In this document: piece after piece, positions 13,621-21,704 of the stretch
Layout: every line of letters begins with the position of its first letter
Numbering within the stretch: position 1 is the first letter of the stretch
Assembly (NCBI GenBank): GCA_903909415.1
Contig: CAIVVS010000078.1
Location: 1 to 21,724, forward strand
DNA: 21,724 nucleotides
Direction of reading: 5' to 3'
From: an uncultured Pseudomonadota bacterium
GTDB taxonomy: Bacteria > Pseudomonadota > Gammaproteobacteria > Burkholderiales > SG8-39
Position numbers and translations under genes: made by a program
The notes under the pieces: model-generated
The model's database searches: none
The model's input: the letters and a program-made list of their open reading frames with translations, nothing else
What the model was told of the DNA's origin: nothing

Positions 13621-14028
13621 TTGCAGGTCCTGCTGGATACCCATGTCTGGATCTGGTGGCTGTCCGCCACCAGCGGCTTGTCCGGGCGCGAGCGCGCCGC
13701 GCTGGACGCGCTCGCCGCGGACGGTGCCTTGCTGCTTTCACCCATCAGCCTGTGGGAAGCGCAGATGCTGCACGCCAAGGAGCGCCTCAGCTTGCCGCGT
13801 TCGCTGCGGTTTGCCGACTGGCTGGGCGAGGCCGCCGACGAATCCGTCATCTCGCTGGCACCGCTGGATGCCGGCGTGGTCATCGCGCTCGATGCCCTGC
13901 CTGCTTCCTTCCACGGGGACCCGGCGGACCGGTTGATCGTCGCCACCGCGCGCGCGCGTGGCTGTCCGCTGGCCACCCACGACACGGCTATACGCCGAAG
14001 CCGGGCCGTCCCGATATGGAAGCCCTGA
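13621..14028 (+). CDS. PIN-domain ribonuclease toxin (VapC family)
   Basis: A 135-residue PIN domain with the acidic metal-binding residues in place: D6 (LLDTHVWIWW), E46 (PISLWEAQM), D103 (GDPADRLIVATA) and D121 (ATHDTAI). VapC-type toxins cleave specific RNAs (tRNA or rRNA loops) with Mg2+ or Mn2+. TTG 13621 is the only start that keeps the first catalytic Asp at the family position, and GAGG at 13610-13613 is a suitable ribosome site. It pairs with the Phd-type antitoxin upstream. All key residues are present, so it looks active. It ends 6 nt before the convergent SDR gene. Confidence 0.92.
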   Translation: MQVLLDTHVWIWWLSATSGLSGRERAALDALAADGALLLSPISLWEAQMLHAKERLSLPRSLRFADWLGEAADESVISLAPLDAGVVIALDALPASFHGDPADRLIVATARARGCPLATHDTAIRRSRAVPIWKP

Positions 14029-14034
14029 ACCCCG

Positions 14035-14829
14035 CTACTTGATCGACGTCCCGCCATCCACCGCCAGCGTCGCCCCGGTGATGAACGACGCCTCGTCCGA
14101 GGCGAGCCACAGGATGGGATGGGCGATCTCGATCGGTTCGCCCCAGCGGCCCATCAGGGTTTCCGGCTTCGGACCTGAACGCAGTTGCCCCTCGTCCAGC
14201 CCGCGCGCGGCAGCGCGGCCGACGGTGAAGGGGGTGAGGGTGCCGCCGGGGCAGATGACGTTGGCGCGCACGCCGTGCGCCGCTTCCTCCCAGGCCAGCG
14301 TGCGCGTCAGCGACACCAGGCCGGCCTTGGCGGCGTCGTAGGCGCCGAACTTGTCGCGGCCTATCAGCGCGTAGGTGGAGGAGATGTTGACGATGCTCGC
14401 GCCCTTGCTTGCGACGCTAGCTGCGCGCAAGTGCGGCAGCGCGGCGCGCGAGAAATTCACCGCGCCCAGCAGGTTCACCGCGAGCAGTTTCTCCCATTGC
14501 GTGACGTCGGCGTCCGCGATCGGGGACACGTAGCGGATCGCAGCGTTGTTGATAAGCGTGGTCAGTCCGCCGAAGGCCGCGACCGCGCGCGCCACCGCAG
14601 TGCCGGCCTGCACCGGGTCGGTGACGTCGGCGGCAAAGCCTTCCAGCGACGCGGCCTGCGCGCCGAGCATTTCGCGCAGGTCGGCCACGGTCTGCGCCAG
14701 CGTCCCGGCGTCGCGGTCCACCAGCAGCACCTTCGCGCCTTCGCGGCAGAACAGCTCGCCGGTGGCGGCGCCTATGCCGCCCGCGCCGCCGGTGATGAGC
14801 GCGATCTTTCCCTGCAGTCGGTTTGTCAT
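14035..14829 (-). CDS. Short-chain dehydrogenase/reductase (SDR)
   Basis: A 264-residue classical SDR. TGGAGGIG (13-20) is the glycine-rich cofactor loop and D38 (LLVDRD) favours NAD(H) over NADP(H). NNAA (95-98), N119 and the catalytic S151, Y164 and K168 (YDAAK) are visible, and the end SFITGATLAVDGGTSIK is typical. It would interconvert a hydroxyl and a keto group, or oxidise a cis-dihydrodiol. It is divergent from the substrate-binding protein gene across a 138-bp gap, so the two may share regulation. A longer open frame continues upstream of the ATG in this frame, but that part is an antisense shadow of the neighbouring genes. The substrate is unknown. Confidence 0.92.
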   Translation of the reverse strand: MTNRLQGKIALITGGAGGIGAATGELFCREGAKVLLVDRDAGTLAQTVADLREMLGAQAASLEGFAADVTDPVQAGTAVARAVAAFGGLTTLINNAAIRYVSPIADADVTQWEKLLAVNLLGAVNFSRAALPHLRAASVASKGASIVNISSTYALIGRDKFGAYDAAKAGLVSLTRTLAWEEAAHGVRANVICPGGTLTPFTVGRAAARGLDEGQLRSGPKPETLMGRWGEPIEIAHPILWLASDEASFITGATLAVDGGTSIK

Positions 14830-14967
14830 GGCGCGATGTTCCGCGCCCCCGGCTGCCCAGGTCAAGCCCGGCGCGTGATCACACCGGTGCTGCACGGTAG
14901 AATCGGCGGGAACAAAGCTCGCGTCCTGCAAGCAATCCCTCCCGCTGACACTGTCCCAAGGATCGCC
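14830..14967. promoter_or_regulatory. Divergent intergenic region between SDR and binding-protein genes
   Basis: TAGAAT at 14898-14903 is a plausible -10 for the plus-strand operon, but no good -35 is spaced from it. GTGATCAC (14875-14882) and CACCGGTG (14882-14889) are adjacent 8-bp palindromes at the -35 position and could be an activator or repressor site. No regulator gene adjoins this region. Confidence 0.3.
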
Positions 14968-15888
14968 ATGACCATCCGCGTCGCCATTCCCGACATGATC
15001 TCCCCGTCCTACTTCCCCGCCATCGCCGCGGTGGAGCTGGGTTTTTTCAAGCAGGAAGGGCTGGACGCGACGGTCGAGCTGCTGTTCCCGGTCACCAAGA
15101 CCTATGACGAGCTGCGCGACGGCCGGCTGGACTATGTCGGCGGCGCGGCGCATGCGCCGCTGTATGCGTTCAAGGACTGGGCCGGCTGCCGGTTGCTGTG
15201 CGCGCTTTCGCAGAACATGTACTGGTTCCTCGTCGTGCGCGCCGACCTCAAGGCCGAGCGCGGGGACCTGCAGGCGCTGCGCGGCCTGCGCATCGGCGCG
15301 GCGCCCGGGCCGGTGGACGGCCTGCGCCAGATGCTGCGCGACGTCGGCATGGACCCGGCCAAGGACGTGCAGATCGGGCCGGTGCCCGGCGCGATCGGCG
15401 ACAAGGCGTCCTTCGGCGTGATGGCGGCGCAGGCGCTGGAAGAGGGCAAGCTGGACGGCTTCTGGGCCAACGGCATGGGCTACGAAGTGGCAATCCGCAA
15501 GGGCGTGGGCAAGCTGCTGCTGGATGCGCGACGCGGCGACGGCACGCCGGGCGCGGTGGATTACACCTTCCCGGCCTTCGTCACCACGCAGGCCAAGCTG
15601 GAGAAGAACCCCAAGGAAGTCGCCGCCGCGACGCGCGCGATCTGCAACGCGCAGCTGGCGCTGAAAAAGGACCCGGGCCTGGCTACGGCCGCCGCTGCCA
15701 AGCATTTCCCGGCGCCGGAGACCGCGCTGATCGCGGAGCTGATCCGCCGCGACACGCCGTTCTACGACGGCGCGCTGTCGCGCCAGAAGATCGCCAAGCT
15801 GAACGACTTCTCGATCGGCATGGGCATCCTGTCGAAGGCGCCGGCCTACGAGGACCTGGTCCCGGCCATCTGCCGCGAAGTCTGGTAA
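14968..15888 (+). CDS. ABC-type (SsuA/THI5-like, NMT1 superfamily) substrate-binding protein without signal peptide
   Basis: A 306-residue protein of the type II periplasmic-binding fold: VAIPDMISPSYFPAIAAVELGFFKQEGLDA (about 4-33, the NMT1/SsuA opening), then GRLDYVGGAAHAPLYAFKD and GLRIGAAPGPVDG. The start is ATG 14968 after AAGGA (14958-14962). No signal peptide is visible at this start or in the upstream in-frame sequence, and no permease or ATPase gene is nearby, so it may be cytoplasmic and act as an enzyme or ligand-binding partner of the downstream flavoprotein, whose GTG begins 10 nt later. A missed signal sequence elsewhere is the alternative. Confidence 0.8.
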   Translation: MTIRVAIPDMISPSYFPAIAAVELGFFKQEGLDATVELLFPVTKTYDELRDGRLDYVGGAAHAPLYAFKDWAGCRLLCALSQNMYWFLVVRADLKAERGDLQALRGLRIGAAPGPVDGLRQMLRDVGMDPAKDVQIGPVPGAIGDKASFGVMAAQALEEGKLDGFWANGMGYEVAIRKGVGKLLLDARRGDGTPGAVDYTFPAFVTTQAKLEKNPKEVAAATRAICNAQLALKKDPGLATAAAAKHFPAPETALIAELIRRDTPFYDGALSRQKIAKLNDFSIGMGILSKAPAYEDLVPAICREVW

Positions 15889-15898
15889 GGACCACGCT

Positions 15899-17596
15899 GT
15901 GACCACAACGCTGGACTGCGACGTCCTGGTCATCGGCGCGGGCGGCGCCGGCATGTACGCGGCACTGGCCGCGGCGCGCAATGGCGCGGCCAACGTGATC
16001 CTGCTGGATCGAGGCCTGATCGGCCGCGCCGGCGCGACCGTGATGGCGCAGATGACGGTGGCGGTGGCGCTGGGCGAGGAATGCCCGGACAGCACCGACG
16101 CGCACCTGGCCGACACGCTGGCGGCAGGACGGGGCCTGTGCGACGAGTCGCTGGCGCGCCTGCTGGTGGAGGACGGACCGCTGCGCATCCGCGAGCTGGA
16201 ATCGTGGAAGGTGGGCTGGGCGCGCTCTGAAGACGGCTCGCACATCAAGCAGGTGCACGCCCCCGGCCACGACCGGCCGCGCTGCGTGTACGTGGACTTC
16301 CTCAACACCGGGCCGGCGGTGTCGCGCACCCTGCGCACCCGTCTGAACCCGGTGGATGCGGTGCGGCGCATCGGCGACATCGTGGTCACCGACATCGCGA
16401 TGAAGGATGGCGTCGCCACCGGCGCGATCGGCTTCCACCTGCGTACCGGCGAGACGGTGGTGTTTCGCGCCGGCGCGACGGTGATCGCCACCGGCGGGCT
16501 GACGCGGCTGTACGCGCGCAACAGCGCCTCGGTGAACATGGGCGGCGACGGCTATGCGCTGGCGCTGCGCGCCGGGGCCGAACTGATCGACATGGAGTTC
16601 GTGCAGTTCTTCCCGATCGGCCACCTCGCGCCGCGGCTGGTGGGCATGGACCCGATCATGTGGGACCCGTTCCGCTACAAGCTCGGCGGGCGGCTGCTCA
16701 ACAGCGAGGGCGAGGAGTTCAGCGAGCGCTACGGCCGCGAGAAGGACGGGCGCTACAACCTGACGCGCGACGTCGCGACCTACGCGATCTTCAAGGAAGT
16801 CGAGGCCGGGCGCGGCAGCCCGGCGGGCGGCGCCTACCTCAGCTTCCAGCACGTGCCTGAGGCGGAGCTGCGGCGCAACTTCGGCCCGGTGATCGACCGG
16901 CTGGCGAAGAACGGCATCGACCTCACCAAGCAGCCGATCGAGGTGGCGCCGATCGCGCATTACCACATGGGTGGCGTGAAGGTCGGCGCCGACATGGCCA
17001 CGCGCGTGCCGGGCCTGTACTGCTGCGGCGAGGCGGTCGGCGGGGCCAATGGCGCGAACCGGCTGTCGGGCAATGCGATCACCGAGGCGCTGGTGTTCGG
17101 CGAGGTGGCCGGGCGTTTCGCGGCGGGTCATGCCAAGTCGGCGGGCGCGGCGCGTGTCGCCGGCACGGCGGAGTCGCTGGCGATGCTGTCGGGCGCCGGG
17201 GCCAAACCTTCAACGAACCTCGCGGACATGGTGGCGCGCCTGCAGCGGCTGATGGCCGAGAAGGTCGGGCCGTTCCGCACCGAGGAGAAGCTGGTCGCGG
17301 CGCTGGCCGGGCTGGACGAACTGGACCGCGAGCTGGGCGCGATGCCGCCCGCGTCGGCCGGCGGCTACGACCTGTCGCGGCTGGACTGGTTCGACCTGCG
17401 CAACATGCTGCTGGTGGCGCGCTGCGTGGCGATGGCGGCGCAGACGCGGCGCGAGAGCCGCGGCGCCCAGCAACGCGAGGACCTGCCGGGGATGTTGCCA
17501 GAATGGCAATTGAATCAGGCACTTAGCCTTAAAAACGGCAAATTGGCGCTGGAGCGGCAGGCGGTGCCTGGCCAGGCCGGAAAGGTGGCGGCATGA
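15899..17596 (+). CDS. Succinate dehydrogenase/fumarate reductase-type flavoprotein subunit
   Basis: A 565-residue FAD protein. GAGGAG (13-18) is the FAD-binding loop. HYHMGG (354-359) and GEAVGGANGANRLSGNAITE (377-396, with R388) are the conserved SdhA/FrdA active-site segments, and RESRGAQQREDLP (518-530) is the family C-terminal motif with the usual His changed to Gln. The catalytic RGEGG is changed to RYKLGG (R259 kept), so the substrate is probably not fumarate or succinate. The family carries out hydride transfer at a C-C bond (dehydrogenation or ene reduction). The start is GTG 15899, behind AAGGA at 15887-15891. Its TGA overlaps the next ATG, which encodes a 2Fe-2S protein, its likely electron partner. 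No membrane anchor is present, so the enzyme is presumably soluble. Confidence 0.87.
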   Translation: MTTTLDCDVLVIGAGGAGMYAALAAARNGAANVILLDRGLIGRAGATVMAQMTVAVALGEECPDSTDAHLADTLAAGRGLCDESLARLLVEDGPLRIRELESWKVGWARSEDGSHIKQVHAPGHDRPRCVYVDFLNTGPAVSRTLRTRLNPVDAVRRIGDIVVTDIAMKDGVATGAIGFHLRTGETVVFRAGATVIATGGLTRLYARNSASVNMGGDGYALALRAGAELIDMEFVQFFPIGHLAPRLVGMDPIMWDPFRYKLGGRLLNSEGEEFSERYGREKDGRYNLTRDVATYAIFKEVEAGRGSPAGGAYLSFQHVPEAELRRNFGPVIDRLAKNGIDLTKQPIEVAPIAHYHMGGVKVGADMATRVPGLYCCGEAVGGANGANRLSGNAITEALVFGEVAGRFAAGHAKSAGAARVAGTAESLAMLSGAGAKPSTNLADMVARLQRLMAEKVGPFRTEEKLVAALAGLDELDRELGAMPPASAGGYDLSRLDWFDLRNMLLVARCVAMAAQTRRESRGAQQREDLPGMLPEWQLNQALSLKNGKLALERQAVPGQAGKVAA

Positions 17597-17931
17597 GCGC
17601 TCGGATCTCCACGATGCACATCCGGCGCGGCGCGCCCGGTGAGGCGGCGCATGAGCAGAGCTATGAGGTGCCCTACGAACCGGGCCAGTCGGTGCTGGAC
17701 GGCCTGCGCTGGATCCGCGTGCACGCCGATCCCAGCCTGACCTTCCGCTACTCCTGCATCAATGCCAACGCCTGCAAGGAATGCATGATGCAGATCGACG
17801 GCAAGGTGGGTTATGCCTGCACCGCGCGCCTGGTCGAGGGGGCGATGCACATCGCGCCGCTGGACAACAAGGACCTGGTGCGCGACCTGGTGACGGAGAT
17901 CGCGCCGCCCGAAGAGCGGCTGGTTCGGTGA
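17593..17931 (+). CDS. Stand-alone 2Fe-2S protein, SdhB/FrdB N-terminal domain only
   Basis: A 112-residue protein matching only the N-terminal plant-ferredoxin-like domain of SdhB/FrdB (usual length about 230-250). The cluster ligands are C55, C61, C64 and C76, spaced C-x5-C-x2-C-x11-C; the usual first gap is x4. The C-terminal domain with the 4Fe-4S and 3Fe-4S clusters is absent, and the gene ends cleanly, so this is not an obvious truncation. The ATGA overlap with the flavoprotein gene argues for a 1:1 complex. Electrons would pass between FAD and one 2Fe-2S cluster and on to an unknown carrier, not to quinone through a membrane anchor (inference). Confidence 0.85.
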   Translation: MSARISTMHIRRGAPGEAAHEQSYEVPYEPGQSVLDGLRWIRVHADPSLTFRYSCINANACKECMMQIDGKVGYACTARLVEGAMHIAPLDNKDLVRDLVTEIAPPEERLVR

Positions 17932-17962
17932 ACAGCGCTTTCAACCTGAAGCGCTGAGCCAA

Positions 17963-19162
17963 GTGGGCGAGAAGCTTGTCCTCATCGCCGGCGCGGGCCC
18001 GGTGGGCCTGGCCGCGGCGCTGGTGCTGGCCGACGCCGGCATCCGCGTGAAGGTGTTCGAGGCCGCCGACGGCATCGCCGAGGACCCGCGTGCCTCGACC
18101 TTCCATCCGCCGACGCTGGAGATGTTCGACCGCTTCGGCATCACGCCCGAACTGCACGCGCAGGGACTGGTCTGCCCGACCTGGCAGATCCGCTGGCAAC
18201 CGTCGGGCGAGCGCGCGGTGTTCGACCTGTCGGTGCTGCAGGACGACACGCGCTATCCGTACCGGCTGCAGTGCGAGCAGTGGCGGCTGACGCGCGCGGC
18301 CTACGAGCGGCTCAAGGGGAACCCGCTGGTCGAGATTGCCTTTGGCGCCGGCGTGGGCGGGCTGAAGCAGGATGCGGACGGCGTCAGCATCACGGTGACG
18401 CGCGAGGGCGGTGCCACGGAATCGGTGCGCGGCAACTTCCTGATCGGCGCCGACGGCGCGCACAGCTTCGTGCGCAAGGCCATCGGCCAGTCGCTGGAAG
18501 GCGACACCTATCCCGAGACCATCCTGATCACCGAGACGGTGTTCCCGTTCCAGGACCACCTCGAAGGCCTGTCGTGGACCAGCTACTGCTGGCGCGACAA
18601 GGGCAATTTTTCGCTGCTGCGCCTGCCCAACCTGTGGCGCGTCGGCATCTATCCCCTGCAGGGCATGTCCATCGAGGAACAGCTGTCCGAGGACAACGTC
18701 GAGTCCATGCTGCAGTCGATCTGGCCCAAGGCCGGACGCTACGAGGTGCTGGCGCGCCGTCCCTACCGCACGCACAACCGCATCGTGCAGCGCTACCGCG
18801 TCGGGCGCGTGTTCCTCGCGGGCGATGCGGCGCACCTGAACCCACCCACCGGCGGGATGGGCATGAACGGCGGGCTGCACGACGCCTTCAACCTTGCCGG
18901 CAAGCTGGCCGACGTGCTGCGCGGGCGTGTGCCCGATTCGGAGCTGGACCGCTACGAGCGCCAGCGCCGGCCGGTGGCCGAGGCCGAGATCCTCGCGCAG
19001 GCCGACCGCAACCGCGCGCGCATGCGCGAGATGGACGACGAGCGGCGCCGCGCGACCATGGCCGAGCTGCAGGCCACCGCGTCGGACCGCAAGCGCCTGC
19101 ATGCCTTCGCGCTGAAGAGCTCGATGATCGAGGGCCTGCGCAAGGCCGCTGCCATCGCCTGA
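17963..19162 (+). CDS. FAD-dependent aromatic hydroxylase (PheA/TfdB/UbiH-like)
   Basis: A 399-residue class A flavin monooxygenase. GAGPVG (10-15) and E33 (VKVFEA) bind FAD, D164-G165 (LIGADGAHSFVR) is the DG motif, and G287-D288 (VFLAGDAAHLNPPTGGMGMN) is the GD motif with its His intact. PheA/TfdB enzymes hydroxylate phenols next to the existing hydroxyl, using NAD(P)H. It is much shorter than TfdB (about 590) because the thioredoxin-like C-terminal domain is missing; a charged helix (residues about 325-385) takes its place. The start is GTG 17963, 31 nt after the 2Fe-2S gene, with a weak ribosome site. It probably belongs to the same operon as the flavoprotein. Confidence 0.88.
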   Translation: MGEKLVLIAGAGPVGLAAALVLADAGIRVKVFEAADGIAEDPRASTFHPPTLEMFDRFGITPELHAQGLVCPTWQIRWQPSGERAVFDLSVLQDDTRYPYRLQCEQWRLTRAAYERLKGNPLVEIAFGAGVGGLKQDADGVSITVTREGGATESVRGNFLIGADGAHSFVRKAIGQSLEGDTYPETILITETVFPFQDHLEGLSWTSYCWRDKGNFSLLRLPNLWRVGIYPLQGMSIEEQLSEDNVESMLQSIWPKAGRYEVLARRPYRTHNRIVQRYRVGRVFLAGDAAHLNPPTGGMGMNGGLHDAFNLAGKLADVLRGRVPDSELDRYERQRRPVAEAEILAQADRNRARMREMDDERRRATMAELQATASDRKRLHAFALKSSMIEGLRKAAAIA

Positions 19163-19235
19163 AGGCCGGGGCCCCGGGCGGGGCTGGGTACGCAACTTGC
19201 TGATTGGGGTGGCATACCCAGGCGAGGAGCCCACC

Positions 19236-20276
19236 ATGCCCCACAGCAGCCGCGTTTCTTCCATAGCGGGATTGCCCGTGATCGATCTTGATGCGCCGCG
19301 CACCGAAGTGGCGCGGGCGGTGCGCGCGGCTTGCCGCGACACCGGGTTCTTCTACCTGGTGAACCATGGGGTGCCGTCGCGGGTGGTGCAGGAGACCTTC
19401 ACCCAGTCGGGACGCTTCTTCGGCCAGGACGAGGCGGCCAAGATGGCCGTGTTCCACAAGCAGTCGCGCGGCCTGCAGGGCTACGAGCCGCTGTGCGCAC
19501 AGTCGCTGGACGGCGTCTCGCCGCCCGACCTGAAGGAAAGCTACTACTGCAGCTTCGACCTGCCCGATAGCCATCCCTACGTGGTCGCGGGCCTGCGCAC
19601 CTTCGGCGCCAACCAGTGGCCGGCCGGCCTCACCGGTTTCCGCGAGGCGATGCTCTCGCACCTGGCCTCGGTCACGCTGCTCGGCCACGAGGTGCTGCGG
19701 CTGTTCGCGCTGTCGCTGAACCTGCCCGAGGAGCACTTCGACCCGATGTTCGGCGAGGCGAGCTGCCACCTGCGGCTGGTGCATTACCCGCCGCAGCCGG
19801 CCAGCGCGCTGGACCAGAACCAGATCGGCGCGGGCGCGCACTCCGACTGGGGCGCGCTCACCCTGCTGGCGCAGGACGACGCGGGCGGCCTGCAGGTGCG
19901 GAACGTGGCCGGCGAATGGGTGTTCGCGCAGCCGCTGCCGGGCAGCTTCATCGTCAACATCGGCGACCTGATGGCGCGCTGGACCAACGACTTCTACCGC
20001 TCCAGCCTGCACCGCGTGATCAACAACGTGTCCGGGCGCGAGCGTTTCTCGGCGGCGTTCTTCTTCGGCCCCGATCCCGAGGCGCGCATCGAATGCCTGC
20101 CGACCTGCACCGACGCGTCCAACCCGGCGCGCTATCCGGCCTGCACGGCCGGCGAGCACATGCGCGAGATGGTCGCCAGGACCTATGGGAAAGGTGCGGG
20201 CAAAGGCGCGGGCGAAGGTGCGGACAAGGGCGCGGGCCCGGAGCAGGCGAAGGCAGTGGCCCTGCAGCCGGCCTGA
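19236..20276 (+). CDS. 2-oxoglutarate/Fe(II)-dependent oxygenase, isopenicillin N synthase family
   Basis: A 346-residue protein. The N-terminal DIOX_N part (LPVIDLDAPR...CRDTGFFYLVNHGVP, 13-47) is followed by the catalytic double-stranded beta-helix with H202-x-D204 (AHSDWGALTLL) and H259 (SSLHRVINN) as iron ligands, and R270-x-S272 (RFSAAFFF) for the 2-oxoglutarate carboxylate. It would hydroxylate, desaturate or demethylate a small molecule. ATG 19236 follows GAGGAG (19224-19229), so the in-frame TTG at 19197 is not needed. The last 35 residues are a Gly/Lys/Ala repeat tail not seen in the family. It follows the aromatic hydroxylase by 73 nt and faces the convergent hydrolase gene. Confidence 0.92.
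   Translation: MPHSSRVSSIAGLPVIDLDAPRTEVARAVRAACRDTGFFYLVNHGVPSRVVQETFTQSGRFFGQDEAAKMAVFHKQSRGLQGYEPLCAQSLDGVSPPDLKESYYCSFDLPDSHPYVVAGLRTFGANQWPAGLTGFREAMLSHLASVTLLGHEVLRLFALSLNLPEEHFDPMFGEASCHLRLVHYPPQPASALDQNQIGAGAHSDWGALTLLAQDDAGGLQVRNVAGEWVFAQPLPGSFIVNIGDLMARWTNDFYRSSLHRVINNVSGRERFSAAFFFGPDPEARIECLPTCTDASNPARYPACTAGEHMREMVARTYGKGAGKGAGEGADKGAGPEQAKAVALQPA
20187..20234 (+). repeat. Four 12-bp coding repeats (GKGA motif)
   Basis: Four imperfect 12-bp units encode GKGA, GKGA, GEGA and DKGA near the C-terminus of the 2-oxoglutarate oxygenase. This looks like slippage expansion of a flexible tail beyond the catalytic fold. Copy number may vary between strains. Confidence 0.85.
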
Positions 20277-20306
20277 GCGCTTCCCGGCCAGGACGGGATG
20301 GACCCG

Positions 20307-21008
20307 TCAGGACGCGAGCCAGCCTTTCATCGCCACCGTCACTTCCTCGGGCTGCTCCAGCGTCGACAGGTGGCCGCAGTAGTCGATCATCTTCAGCCTG
20401 GCCCCGGGGATGCCGGCGGCCATCTCCTCGTGGCGGTCCGGCGGCGTGAGCGCGTCCTGGCGGCCGCACAGCACCAGCGTCGGGCAGGCGATGGCCCCGA
20501 GGTGGGGGCGGCTGTCGATGCGGCCCATGATGGCCTTCTGCTGGCGCACGAAGGCATCGCGCCCGACGCTGCGCGCCATGGTCTTGATTACCGCCACCAG
20601 CGCCGGGTGGTCGGTGCGGGTGCGGTGGACCAGTTGCGGGATGAGGGCGTCGGTCACGCCCATGAAGCGGCCGCGGTCGGCCAGTTCGATGAAGGCCTGG
20701 CGCCGCGCGGTCTGCTCGGGCGTGTCGGCGCGCGCGGCGGTGTCCAGCAGCGCGAGGTGCGTGACCCGGTCCGGGGCCTGGCGCATTACCTCCAGCGCGA
20801 CGTAGCCGCCCATGGACAGGCCGGCCAGCGCGAACTGCCGGAACGGGCAGGCGGCCAGCAGGGAGGCGGCGATGCCCCCCATGCTGTCCTCGCGCGTGTG
20901 GTCGGCGACCCAGCAATCGGCGTCGTTGGCCAGGCCCTCGACCTGTTCCTGCCAGAGCAGGGAGTCGCACAGCAGGCCGGGCACCAGCACGAGGGGAAGC
21001 TTGGACAT
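20307..21008 (-). CDS. Alpha/beta hydrolase
   Basis: A 233-residue single-domain alpha/beta hydrolase. The nucleophile is S65 (LAGLSMGGYVA, the G-x-S-x-G elbow), the acid D185 (CGRQDALTPP) and the base H213 (DYCGHLSTLEQPEEV). The oxyanion region is LVPGLLCDSLLW (8-19). Its size and the GHLSTLEQP end resemble 3-oxoadipate enol-lactonase and N-formylmaleamate deformylase relatives, but the substrate cannot be assigned. It has no signal peptide. It is convergent with the oxygenase gene (30-nt gap) and its promoter lies in the 21009-21232 region. It may hydrolyse a late ring-fission product or an ester from these clusters (inference). Confidence 0.9.
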   Translation of the reverse strand: MSKLPLVLVPGLLCDSLLWQEQVEGLANDADCWVADHTREDSMGGIAASLLAACPFRQFALAGLSMGGYVALEVMRQAPDRVTHLALLDTAARADTPEQTARRQAFIELADRGRFMGVTDALIPQLVHRTRTDHPALVAVIKTMARSVGRDAFVRQQKAIMGRIDSRPHLGAIACPTLVLCGRQDALTPPDRHEEMAAGIPGARLKMIDYCGHLSTLEQPEEVTVAMKGWLAS

Positions 21009-21232
21009 CGGATTGCGCCTAGGGTGGTTCGGTGCCCGGATGGTCCGGGCGCGGGGAATGGCTGATGTTAGCGGCAGCAGGCCTGCAGAATCGGCGGGGC
21101 GGGGCCGGAAATGCGGGATGTTGAGTAAATTTGTCGGATTAAATCCGATGGAAATGCCGGGAAAAGAGAGTGATCACTTCGGTTCTTGGCACGGATGGCG
21201 TGCCGGCCTCCGCGGACCGGGTGGTGGGTGAA
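21009..21232. promoter_or_regulatory. Non-coding gap upstream of hydrolase and tRNA operon, with a palindrome at 21134-21148
   Basis: I see no credible gene here. TCGGATT-A-AATCCGA (21134-21148) is a perfect 7-bp inverted repeat in an AT-rich patch, and could be an operator for the minus-strand hydrolase or a small hairpin. No clear promoter for the hydrolase was recognised. Confidence 0.35.
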
Positions 21233-21261
21233 TTGACCGGAATCGAAAAATCACACATAAT
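21233..21261 (+). promoter_or_regulatory. Sigma70 promoter of the tRNA operon
   Basis: TTGACC (21233-21238), 17 nt, CATAAT (21256-21261). The predicted start lies about 7 nt before the first base of tRNA-Tyr, and the intervening sequence is GC-rich as in stringently controlled stable-RNA promoters. Confidence 0.8.
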
Positions 21262-21274
21262 CAGCGGTTTCGCC

Positions 21275-21360
21275 GGTGGGGTTCCCGAGCGGTCAAAGGG
21301 ATCAGACTGTAAATCTGACGGCTCCGGCCTTCGAAGGTTCGAATCCTTCCCCCACCACCA
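21275..21360 (+). tRNA. tRNA-Tyr (anticodon GTA)
   Basis: An 86-nt gene including encoded CCA. The acceptor stem GGTGGGG/CCCCACC pairs fully, the anticodon stem is TCAGA/TCTGA around loop CTGTAAA (GTA at 21309-21311), a long class II variable arm is present, and the T-arm contains GGTTCGAATCC. It is the first gene of the Tyr-Gly-Thr run. Confidence 0.96.
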
Positions 21361-21544
21361 TGAGCACCATGGGTGCGAGATTTGCGGGCGGAAAGCAGGG
21401 CAACGGGGCCGGACACGGCGCCGGGGCGCCAGGGACATGCAGTTACGGCGGCGCGCCATGTGGTGCGGGGCCGGGCAGGGGCGGAGCAGTAGCGGCGGGA
21501 GTGAAAGCAGGGCGGGCGGCAGGCCTGCAAAGTTGCGGGGCGAA

Positions 21545-21618
21545 GCGGGTGTAGCTCAATGGTAGAGCAGAAGCCTTCCAAGCTTATGACGAGGGTTCGA
21601 TTCCCTTCACCCGCTCCA
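21545..21618 (+). tRNA. tRNA-Gly (anticodon TCC)
   Basis: A 74-nt gene with encoded CCA. The acceptor stem is GCGGGTG/CACCCGC, the D-arm contains GCTCAATGGTAGAGC, the anticodon loop is CTTCCAA (TCC at 21577-21579) and the T-loop is GTTCGATTC. The 184 nt between it and tRNA-Tyr hold nothing I can recognise. Confidence 0.96.
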
Positions 21619-21629
21619 GACAGATTTCC

Positions 21630-21704
<75 letters not shown>

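Noticed and set aside
14185..14967. In-frame upstream extension of the binding-protein gene
   Set aside because: It overlaps the SDR gene on the other strand, is low-complexity and supplies no signal peptide; ATG 14968 with AAGGA fits the family N-terminus.
14830..16539. Long N-terminal extension of the SDR frame on the minus strand
   Set aside because: It runs antisense across the binding-protein and flavoprotein genes and has no conserved domain; the SDR fold starts at the ATG at 14829.
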